Assembly: GCF_008806345.1 (NCBI RefSeq)
Contig: NZ_VZZJ01000032.1
Span: 1-56,681 of the forward strand
Direction: 5' to 3'
DNA: 56,681 nt
DNA from: Methylobacterium planeticum
GTDB taxonomy: Bacteria > Pseudomonadota > Alphaproteobacteria > Rhizobiales > Beijerinckiaceae
This document shows, in pieces, positions 45,868 to 52,848 of this stretch (position 1 is the first letter of the stretch; every line of letters starts with the position of its first letter). A model generated the notes under the pieces. The model made no database searches. It saw nothing but the letters and a program-made list of their open reading frames with translations, and was not told the origin of the DNA. Position numbers and translations under genes: made by a program.

Positions 45868-46420
45868 TCCGAACTGATGGAATTGTTCTGTAGCCTCCGT
45901 TTTAGGAAGAAGCCCAGGTGGTAGACAGCGCTTTCGCTACACGAATTGTCGCGGACGCTCGCAATGTTTGTTTCGTACAAAGCGGGAGTTTGAAAATTCT
46001 AGCTCGGAAGGAGCCGAGTTATCGGACTATGGTCCTAATCAGATATTGCGCGATACTTGCTATTGGAACTCACAGCGGAGTCTATGTATTTCAGTGTTTA
46101 TGCAAAAAAATGCACATGAAAAATTATGATTGTTATAAATATAAAATAGCGATTCCTTTCGGCTTTTTATTGCGCACATATCGGAATGATATCGCGAGCA
46201 AAAATTAGTAACGCGAACCTCAGGTTAACAGTTATATTTGAGATGATCAATGCGAATCCGACTTGGTTTTACGCGAATGATATTTAATGAATCACATTGC
46301 TATTGCTGAAACTATTTAAATACTGGAGTTTTGAGGAGGCTCACACACGAATCAGTGCTTCAGAATTAAACTGTGTTGGATCCGTCATCTGCGGGGCGCA
46401 GATGGGCAAGCAGTTTGGGA
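45868..46420. other. 553-bp AT-rich intergenic island
   Basis: From about 46080 to 46350 the sequence is mostly A and T, sharply unlike the surrounding chromosome. It carries A tracts and several TATAAT-like elements (TATAAATATAAAATAG, 46135-46150). A CTCGG-AAGGAG-CCGAG hairpin lies at 46003-46018. An ATG-led frame through the island has no recognisable product, so I do not call a gene. It may hold silencer-bound promoters or be foreign DNA. Confidence 0.6.
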
Positions 46421-47005
46421 TCATCCCTCTTCGGTCGAGTCGACGCGCGCAACGCGTCTGAGGCGTCCCTTCCGCTTCTCGTAATGGAAGATGGATGCGA
46501 GTGACGTGGAGGTTTCGCGTTCAGCCAAATCGGTAGCAGTCGGTGATTGTGGCGCCAGACGATCGCCATTCGAGGCCTCCTGGTTCATCGCGGCAGCGAT
46601 GAACCGCACGCGCGCACGTTCCAGCACCTCGAGATCATGCCGGATGAGGCGGACGATGTCCGGTTCGAGCGCGGCAATCATCATCGTGCCGTCGCTGAAT
46701 CGGAGTTCCGCAATCGCTTCTGCACGGATGGCGCGATCGACCAGGCCGATCCCCTTGCGTGCCCCCAATGCTGCAAGCCTGAGCGGAAATGGAAGGCGCG
46801 CCGACGCGTCAATTGCTCCGCGGATACCGCCGACGATCTCGCCCGCCCAGGCACCCTCGAGAGCGGCCTCGTTGCGTATCGTGACGGCTTGCAGGCATTC
46901 TGCGCCAAACTCGCTGCCGTCGGGCAACGTGAACAGGCCGGCGTCGTAGCGACCCGCTCCGTCGCCGCGCGAGCACTCGATGATTCGAAATTCCGCCAAG
47001 CTCAA
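46421..47005 (-). CDS. Hypothetical protein (about 194 residues)
   Basis: Unrecognised. The frame opens at a TTG and contains beta-strand-like segments (FRIIECSRGDGAGRYDAGLF, ELRFSDGTMMIAALEPDI, given in parts) and a helix (IRHDLEVLERARVRFIAA). The pattern is a globular soluble domain followed by a basic tail. GC-rich codons are normal for the genome, so a real gene is likely even though the start is unsure. It reads away from the AT-rich island's right side towards it. Confidence 0.5.
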   Translation of the reverse strand: MSLAEFRIIECSRGDGAGRYDAGLFTLPDGSEFGAECLQAVTIRNEAALEGAWAGEIVGGIRGAIDASARLPFPLRLAALGARKGIGLVDRAIRAEAIAELRFSDGTMMIAALEPDIVRLIRHDLEVLERARVRFIAAAMNQEASNGDRLAPQSPTATDLAERETSTSLASIFHYEKRKGRLRRVARVDSTEEG

Positions 47006-47329
47006 TGACCGCCGAGCCCCAGAAGCCCACGCGTTGAGGTGCAGGACCCGTGTGTCTGAATCAGGGCCGCAGGAGTGGAGCCGCCGGGGAGGTTACCGAC
47101 GATGCTCGATCGCTGAGCTCTCGCATGGCTTTCGTCGGCTTCACCTCAGAGAGTGACGCTAGAAACAATGGCATGGCGACCGGTGCATCGCTGATCAGAA
47201 TCCGTGCGATCGGGGTCCGAGCGGTCGGGGTCCGAAATACAGGCGTCTTCACGCCAAGCCATCGGGCGAAGGTGTCGGAGACGCCCGTGGTGTCAGGGGG
47301 AATGGCGGCTCGACGCGAGGTTCCCCGTG
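47006..47329. other. 324-bp gap, nothing supported
   Basis: Both strands are open but neither has recognisable protein content. Short GGGGTCCGA repeats near 47214-47240 are the only structure noticed. Confidence 0.4.
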
Positions 47330-47704
47330 TCAGTTGGCCCGCCGCAAGCTCCAGGCGCGCGGAAAAAAGGGAACACTCAGGCGTTGGGCCTGGGCTTGCC
47401 ACGCATCCCGATCCACGATGGTGATTGCCAACTTGGTCCGAAGACTGGCGATTTCCCCCTGTGCCGCGCCAAACCGCAGAGCCATCTCCGCAAGGTCATT
47501 TTGCGCCAGAGACAGGCGCGACTGAATCTCTGCGAACTCGGGCTTGGCTCGGGTAGGGGTTGGAGCATCGGCGGAACAGCATTGGCCGCCTCTGCTGATT
47601 TGGTGCGATGCTGCAAAATCTTTCATTGGCGCCTCTACCACGGCGCGAAGTTCTGACATTTCCTCGCACAGTTTCGATACAAGCAGATCAACAGCGTCCA
47701 CCAC
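47330..47704 (-). CDS. Small coiled-coil hypothetical protein
   Basis: About 124 residues from a GTG at 47704; a GTG three bases later is equally possible, as GGGAGAGG lies four to seven bases upstream of the two. It contains an N-terminal helix (VDLLVSKLCEEMSELRAVVE) and a heptad-like coiled coil (RLSLAQNDLAEMALRFGAAQ, then GEIASLRTKLAI) with a basic C-terminus. I do not recognise a family. No signal peptide. Confidence 0.5.
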   Translation of the reverse strand: MVDAVDLLVSKLCEEMSELRAVVEAPMKDFAASHQISRGGQCCSADAPTPTRAKPEFAEIQSRLSLAQNDLAEMALRFGAAQGEIASLRTKLAITIVDRDAWQAQAQRLSVPFFPRAWSLRRAN

Positions 47705-47928
47705 AATGCCTCTCCCCATGATGCCGATGCACAATTCAGCAGCGTGCGTCCGCGGTCGTACCGGGAGCGTCTGGAGCTGATTCGCGTGTACGTTACGGCA
47801 CCCAGCCTGTGACCAATGTCGTTTTCAAACCACAGGGGGCGTTATGTATTTGTTGATACTCTAAGTCGCCCCATCTGGGTTGATCAGCGTGATGGGGTGA
47901 CATCGCGAATTGGGCCGTCTTCACCCGA

Positions 47929-48183
47929 TCAATGAACTTCGTAGCAATTCGTCACGACTCGCTGGCTACGGGTGACGTCGTAGAGGATCGAACACTGCAC
48001 CAGAAAGTTCACGCCCTTCTTGCGAAACAGGATCAGGGTCGACCGGTTGTCGAAAGTGCCGACGTAGCCAGCGATATCCCACTCTTCGCTGAGCATGCGC
48101 TCGATGGTACGCGGTGGCTCGGCCGCGGAAAGGCCGCTGCAAAGGGCGAAGGCGAGAACGAACCCGAAGCTGTAGTGCATCAT
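47929..48183 (-). CDS. Small exported hypothetical protein
   Basis: An 84-residue protein with a clean signal peptide (MHYSFGFVLAFALCSGLSAA, about 2-21) and a mature part of about 62 residues. The mature part has two cysteines (VQCSILYDV and VVTNCYEVH) that could form a disulfide. A strong GAGAGGAA ribosome binding site precedes the start. Function unknown; predicted periplasmic. Confidence 0.7.
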   Translation of the reverse strand: MMHYSFGFVLAFALCSGLSAAEPPRTIERMLSEEWDIAGYVGTFDNRSTLILFRKKGVNFLVQCSILYDVTRSQRVVTNCYEVH

Positions 48184-48867
48184 TTCCTCTCGTTGCCCCG
48201 GCTACGGAATCCTGCACGTCGTCGTCCGTTGGCTCCATGGTAACGGACAATGCCTGCGGGGCGCTGCGGACGAACCGGAACGCGACGGCATCGCCCGACA
48301 GCTGCGCACGAATGCAGCGAAACGAGGAGGGCCGGCGGCTCGATAGGCGTGAGCAATCGGATCTTACGCCGCGCAGGAGGTGCTCCACTCCTGTTTCATC
48401 TCGTGGGCCGGTTTGCTGAGCCGCACCTGATGGGCCTCAACGGATTGGACGAAATCGCGCGGGATCCAGTGATGCAATCCGACTGCGTCAGAATCCGTCT
48501 TGATCAACGGTGCCGACGTGATGACCGTCTGACCCCACGACCGTCGCATGTTCACGGATCTGGTTGGCGTCCACCATGGCTCGACGCCCTGTCCATGCAG
48601 CCTGAACGATGCGCCGAGAGCGAGGTTAAGGCGCAGACGTTCGGTTATCATCCCGCTGCCGACCCTGGGACAGGGCCGCCGTCATGTGGCCAGGCATGGG
48701 TCGCAGCAACTGCGGCGCGTTTTCGACCGCGGATGCGAGCCGCCGCCACCGCTTCTCGCGTCGAACCCAATCTATGGCGGGCGGGCGTATCGAATCCTGT
48801 GTGCGTGCCTTCAGGCGCGAACCTTCTCCTCAGCTGATCGTTTGATGCTCGACGCGGAGGAGCATGC
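48184..48867. other. 684-bp region with only a decayed gene
   Basis: Except for the frameshifted DUF2171 gene at 48364-48577, no coding frame here is recognisable. Confidence 0.5.
48364..48577 (-). pseudogene. DUF2171-like gene broken by a frameshift
   Basis: The ATG at 48577 opens MVDANQIREHATVVGSDG followed by HHVGTVDQ, the N-terminal half of a DUF2171 (PRC-barrel-like) protein, and hits a TGA at 48488-48490. The C-terminal half continues in another frame (LIKTDSDAVGLHHWIP, then RDFVQSVEAHQVRLSKPAHE) to a TAA at 48364. The joined parts make a roughly 70-residue protein. The join misses the short loop normally found between them, so a small out-of-frame deletion near 48495-48505 is likely. 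These proteins are small, soluble and of unknown function. Confidence 0.75.
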
Positions 48868-49047
48868 ATGGCCACGATTGTCTCGACGCAAGTGATGGAG
48901 GAAGGCAAGGCTGCGAAGGCGGCCGGGCTGCCGCTGAGCACAGATCCCTATCCGGCCGGCTCCCAGAATAGCGCGGATTGGCTCTCCGGTTACACCGCCG
49001 GTGAGCCAGAACAGAACGTCGATCAACCGGAAGGCGATGAAGGCTGA
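48868..49047 (+). CDS. RMF/CrpP-like small protein
   Basis: A 59-residue protein. It has the Rmf/CrpP-fold pattern: MEEGKAAKAAG, then a DPYPAGSQNSADWLSGY stretch with the Pro-Tyr/Pro and Trp positions, followed by an acidic Gln/Glu/Asp tail instead of the usual basic end. E. coli RMF dimerises ribosomes in stationary phase; proteobacterial relatives are mostly uncharacterised. A GGAGGAGC site precedes the ATG. A second ATG four bases earlier is out of frame. Confidence 0.7.
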   Translation: MATIVSTQVMEEGKAAKAAGLPLSTDPYPAGSQNSADWLSGYTAGEPEQNVDQPEGDEG

Positions 49048-49228
49048 CGGCCTCAGAACAGCCGTTCTGTCGAATTCTAGACAGTGCCACGCCAGCCACA
49101 GCAATAGAGTTTCGCGCCTTTTGGTCGGCGCGGCCGAATGATGTGGATTGACGGATCGTTTACCATGCCGTCTTTCTTGCGTAGCCGGACAGCATTCGAA
49201 CACAAATCCGGCTAGGGTGGGATCGTCG

Positions 49229-49729
49229 GTGGACAAGCTCAAGAAGCTTCCGTGGGATGAAATCTTGGCTGTCAAAACTGAGATCGGTCCGAGCGAACGC
49301 GCTGATCTCTCGGACAATCATCTGAACAGTGTCCTGCGGCTGATCAATCCTGCGGATAAGCCGACACCTGGCTCTGTTCCCACTCGCAAGTCCTCGCCGG
49401 AAGAATGGGCTCAGCTCATTGACCGTGTCCGCAGTGCCGCCACACGCGTGCGCGAGGTCGAGTCCGAGGCCCATGAGCAGGAACTGCGTGTGCAGGAGCT
49501 GCTCGAGCGCGTTCGCGAAGACATCACCGGCGCCAATGAGCGCGTGAGGGCAGCGGAGGCACAGACGCGGGAGATCCAGGCACGGGCGGACGCGCTTCTC
49601 AAGGCCGCCGATGAGCGTGTGCGGGCGGCCGAGGAACGTGCGCGCCTCGCCGAGGAGTGGTTGGGTCGGGTCTATGACACCATCGCCAGCGAATTCGCCT
49701 TCGCCCATCCCGAAAAACACTCGGCATGA
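49229..49729 (+). CDS. Coiled-coil protein A of a paralogous pair
   Basis: A 166-residue protein from a GTG at 49229; the frame is open 81 bp further upstream. A Trp-containing amphipathic helix (EEWAQLIDRVRSAATRVREV, near 60-80) leads into a long Glu/Arg/Ala coiled coil with ERVRAAE-type repeats (about 80-145), and then a WLGRVYDTIASEF box. Predicted cytosolic. Its stop overlaps the ATG of the next gene (ATGA), so translation is coupled. Function unknown. Confidence 0.7.
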   Translation: MDKLKKLPWDEILAVKTEIGPSERADLSDNHLNSVLRLINPADKPTPGSVPTRKSSPEEWAQLIDRVRSAATRVREVESEAHEQELRVQELLERVREDITGANERVRAAEAQTREIQARADALLKAADERVRAAEERARLAEEWLGRVYDTIASEFAFAHPEKHSA

Positions 49730-50307
49730 CGCGATCCGTGCGGGAATTGGGAAACGCACTGGATGCCATACTGCTTGGCCCGAAATCCCATGCGAGCGCG
49801 GGCAGCATCATGGTTGAAGCGACCTCCGCAGGGCCACCGGCCGTTGCGCCTGCACGAAACATCGTTCCGCTGTTCAGCGGACAGGACGTTTCCACGAGCG
49901 CGAGTGGCGCCGATGCTCCGGTGCTGGGAAGCGTGATCGGACCGGAAGCGGCGGATGCTGTGGACTGGCCGGGTGCGATCCAGCTCGTTCAGGATGTGGG
50001 GGCTCGGGTTCGGCGCGCGCGGGATCTTGCGCAGGAACTCACGCGGGAGTCGCAATCGCTGATTCAGCGAACGCTCGCTCAGGCCGAATCGGCCGAGGAG
50101 CGTGCACGGGCCGCGGAGGCCCTGGCTCAGCAAGCCGAGCTCCGAGCTGAGAAGGCCGAGGCGGCTGCACGCTCGGCAAACGAGCGGGCGCGTTCCGCCG
50201 GAGAGCAAATGCAGGTGGCCATGGCCGCAGAGGCGGAGGCCCGGCTCTGGCTCGGACGGCTCTACGCCAGCCTGAAGAGTGAGTTCGACAGCCTGACAGA
50301 CGATTGA
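49726..50307 (+). CDS. Coiled-coil protein B of a paralogous pair
   Basis: A 193-residue protein with the same plan as its upstream neighbour. An N-terminal variable part (about 1-80, Ala/Ser rich) is followed by a Trp helix (VDWPGAIQLVQDVGARVRRA) and a long Ala/Glu/Arg coiled coil with SAEERARAAEALAQQ repeats. A closing box reads WLGRLYASLKSEF, matching WLGRVYDTIASEF in protein A. Coupling of the genes and similar lengths suggest a hetero-oligomer. I know no family function. Confidence 0.75.
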   Translation: MTRSVRELGNALDAILLGPKSHASAGSIMVEATSAGPPAVAPARNIVPLFSGQDVSTSASGADAPVLGSVIGPEAADAVDWPGAIQLVQDVGARVRRARDLAQELTRESQSLIQRTLAQAESAEERARAAEALAQQAELRAEKAEAAARSANERARSAGEQMQVAMAAEAEARLWLGRLYASLKSEFDSLTDD

Positions 50308-50578
50308 GCGTCCGATGCGTGCGCCATCGGGTCCTGTCCGGCGCTCCTATGCCAGCCGGGGTGGAGGGTCGAACCAGCGCTCCTCCATGTGGTGCCGGCC
50401 GCGTTGCGGACACCGGAGCCGACCGGGTCTCGGACATGCCCGAGACGCCCGGGTGCCGGCTTCCCATTCAATAGGGTGGTGGAAGGATGGGGCGGTGAAC
50501 GGGAAAAGTGGCCGCCTCTCTAGCGAATGGCGGATGCGGGCCCATCTTACCGGCGACGAGTATGGCAGGACGAACGGC

Positions 50579-50989
50579 ATGGCGGCGCTTCGCAACACGG
50601 TCTTGGCAGCGATGCTCTCGCTTCCGATGCTCCCCGCCCTGGCCGGGGCGCTGCATGCGCATGACCACGCCCACGCCGCGCCGAACGGTGGCCAGCTCAA
50701 GCAGATCGGCGCCTACGAGGCCGAACTCGTAGTGAAAGGATCCGAGATGAGTCTGCACCTCGTCGACGAGCAGGAGCGCAAGGTCGATGCCCAGGCGTTC
50801 TCGGCGAGCGCCGTCGTCCTGGCCAAGGGCAACGAACAGAAGACGATCGCGTTGACGCCATCCGGCGGCAACCGCCTCTCGGGTCGGATGGATTTCCCCC
50901 TCGACGGCAAGGTCCGTGCGACGGTGACCCTACAGACGCCCTCGGGCGAAGCCGGCAAGGGGCGCTACAGCCTCGATGCGGGTCGGTAG
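50579..50989 (+). CDS. Periplasmic accessory protein of the second metal-efflux operon
   Basis: A 136-residue exported protein. A signal peptide (MAALRNTVLAAMLSLPMLPA onward) is followed by a His-rich HAHDHAHAAP stretch right after the predicted cleavage site. A beta-sandwich-like domain of about 95 residues completes it (GGQLKQIGAYEAELVVKG, then LTPSGGNRLSGRMDFPL). Similar proteins occur beside czc/cus genes and probably bind metal in the periplasm. The ATG at 50579 was preferred; another lies 45 bp upstream. It opens the operon. Confidence 0.75.
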   Translation: MAALRNTVLAAMLSLPMLPALAGALHAHDHAHAAPNGGQLKQIGAYEAELVVKGSEMSLHLVDEQERKVDAQAFSASAVVLAKGNEQKTIALTPSGGNRLSGRMDFPLDGKVRATVTLQTPSGEAGKGRYSLDAGR

Positions 50990-51004
50990 GAGCAAGCGAC
51001 GACC

Positions 51005-51379
51005 GTGACGCGCGCGATGACCCGCATAGGAATCCGAGGGGCCCGTTCCGCGGTCGCCTTCTGGTGGCGGCTAGCCGCGCGTCTGATCGCGCTCGTCCTC
51101 GTCCTGACGCTGGCCGTTCCCATGGCGGATGCGCACGATCTCGCGGCGCTGGGTCCGGCCACGCACCTGTCCCTGGAGCTAGGTGGGCCGGCGACGGACG
51201 GCACGCCGGACCAGGGGATCGCCCACCACTGCGCGAACTGCGCCTGCCATCAGGTCGTCGTGGCCGACGCTTCCGGCATGGTCGTTCCGGCGGTGGTCAC
51301 CGCGGTGCCCTTTGCCGTCGGCGACGCCACCGTTCCGGGACGCGCCACGGCTCCGCTGCGCAAACCTCCCCGCGCCTGA
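51005..51379 (+). CDS. CzcI-like His/Cys-rich membrane-associated protein
   Basis: A 124-residue protein with an N-terminal signal/TM segment (LAARLIALVLVLTLAVPMADA, about 23-43). A metal-binding motif H-H-C-A-N-C-A-C-H follows near residue 75-82. The rest is Ala/Val/Pro rich. CzcI-type proteins sit upstream of czc pump genes and modulate metal response. A GTG at 51005 or an ATG at 51017 could start it. It lies between the accessory protein (15 bp) and the adaptor. Confidence 0.65.
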   Translation: MTRAMTRIGIRGARSAVAFWWRLAARLIALVLVLTLAVPMADAHDLAALGPATHLSLELGGPATDGTPDQGIAHHCANCACHQVVVADASGMVVPAVVTAVPFAVGDATVPGRATAPLRKPPRA

Positions 51380-51496
51380 ACGGTGTCCGCACGCCCGCCG
51401 TCTCGGCGGCCGCGTGCCCCGTTCGCAATGCGGTCACGCGCCAGCTCAGCGCCGACGTGACCCGTGGCTGCCCCGCGCGGCCCGGAGGATCTTTTC

Positions 51497-52837
51497 ATGT
51501 TCCGTTTCCTTGCCCTTCCGGCCGTGCTCGCCGCCGGGGTTGCCCTGGGCGCTCTCGTCCCGGAGGTGTCGAACGGCGCCAGGGCACTCTGGTCAGCGAC
51601 CGGCCTCGGTGCGCCGGCCAAGGCCGCCCGCGAGGGCGGCGATACCGGCCATGCGCAGGGCGGCCATGCCCATGAAGACCACGCCCATGGCGGGGGCGAG
51701 ACGGCGTCCGAGGGCGTCGTCACGCTCTCACCCGAGCAGATCGCTGCGGCCAAAATCACGGTCGCGCCGGTCGGCGCCGGCATCCTCGCTCGCAAGCTCA
51801 CCGTGCCCGGCACGGTCACGCCGGACGCCGAGCGGGTGGCGCGGGTCGCCGCCAAGGTCATCGGCACCGTCGCCGAGTTGAGGAAGCGCCTGGGCGATCC
51901 CGTCGAGAAGGGCGAGGTCGTGGCCGTGCTCGACAGCCGCGAAGTGGCCGACGCCAAGAACGACTACATCGCGGCCCATGTCGGGCGCGCGCTGCAGGAG
52001 ACCCTGTTCGAGCGCGACCACGCGCTTCGGGACAAGGGCATCTCGGCCGAGCAGGTCTTCCTCAAGGCCCGCACCGCCCTCATCGAGGCGCGCCTGAAGG
52101 TCGACCTCGCGCGCCAGAAGCTGTCGGCCCTCGGCGTGCCGGACGCGGAGGTGGACACGCTCGCCGAGAAGCCGAACCCGACAAAGAAGTTCGTCTCGGT
52201 CGAGGACGAGCACATGGCAGGCCTCGACCTCGCGCCGAAGCTCGGGCTCCAGCGCTACGAGCTACGCGCGCCCATCGCCGGCCGGATCATCGAGCGCCGC
52301 GTCGATGTCGGCGCTCCCGTCAACGACGAGGGCCAGGAGAAGGAGATCTACACGATCGCGGACCTGTCCTGGGTCTGGGTCGAGCTCGCGGTTCCGACCG
52401 GCGACCTCGGCGCGATCAAGGAGGGGCAGGCGGTCGCCCTGACCACCGGCGACGAGAAGGCGGCGACGACCGGCAGGATTGTCTTCGTCAGCCCGATGCT
52501 CGACGCCCAGACGCGCTCCGCCAAGGTCATCGCCTCGGTCAGGAATGAGACCCTCGCCTGGCGGCCGGGCTCCTACGCCACCGTGCAGGTCGCGGTCGAG
52601 CAGGACAAGGTCAGGCTACGATTGCCCCGCTCCGCTCTGCATACGATCGCGGGTGAGCAGGTCGTCTTCGTGCGAACCCGGGACGGCTTCGAGAAGCGCG
52701 AGGTGGTGACCGGCAAGGCCGATGCGGACGCCGTGGAGATCGTGTTCGGGCTCGATCCGGGCGAGGAGGTCGCCGTCACGAATGCCTTCATCCTCAAGGC
52801 CGAGCTCGGCAAGGCCGAAGCCGAGCACGAGCACTGA
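51497..52837 (+). CDS. czcB: CzcB-type efflux adaptor with His-rich N-terminus
   Basis: A 446-residue membrane-fusion protein. A hydrophobic N-terminal anchor or signal is followed by a metal-binding His stretch (HAQGGHAHEDHAHGG, about 52-66). The lipoyl segments come next (VGAGILARKLTVPGTVTP and YELRAPIAGRIIERRVDVG), with an alpha-hairpin and beta-barrel. The His-rich segment is typical of CzcB for Zn/Co/Cd. It has a GGAGGATC site before the ATG; 11 extra in-frame codons upstream were excluded. Operon partner of the pump 11 bp downstream. Confidence 0.92.
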   Translation: MFRFLALPAVLAAGVALGALVPEVSNGARALWSATGLGAPAKAAREGGDTGHAQGGHAHEDHAHGGGETASEGVVTLSPEQIAAAKITVAPVGAGILARKLTVPGTVTPDAERVARVAAKVIGTVAELRKRLGDPVEKGEVVAVLDSREVADAKNDYIAAHVGRALQETLFERDHALRDKGISAEQVFLKARTALIEARLKVDLARQKLSALGVPDAEVDTLAEKPNPTKKFVSVEDEHMAGLDLAPKLGLQRYELRAPIAGRIIERRVDVGAPVNDEGQEKEIYTIADLSWVWVELAVPTGDLGAIKEGQAVALTTGDEKAATTGRIVFVSPMLDAQTRSAKVIASVRNETLAWRPGSYATVQVAVEQDKVRLRLPRSALHTIAGEQVVFVRTRDGFEKREVVTGKADADAVEIVFGLDPGEEVAVTNAFILKAELGKAEAEHEH

Positions 52838-52848
52838 GGGGCGCCGCC

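Noticed and set aside
45918..46208. 96-residue plus-strand frame across the AT-rich island
   Set aside because: Composition changes abruptly mid-frame, the Shine-Dalgarno-like AAGGAG is too far from the internal ATG, and nothing is recognisable.
48700..48860. Faint serine-recombinase-like tail (AVAAARIRGRKR) on the minus strand
   Set aside because: Too short and no catalytic domain; chance Arg/Ala content is a simpler explanation.
49160..49759. 199-residue minus-strand frame opposite coiled-coil gene A
   Set aside because: Antisense shadow of a repetitive coiled coil; Arg/Leu-rich with no domain.
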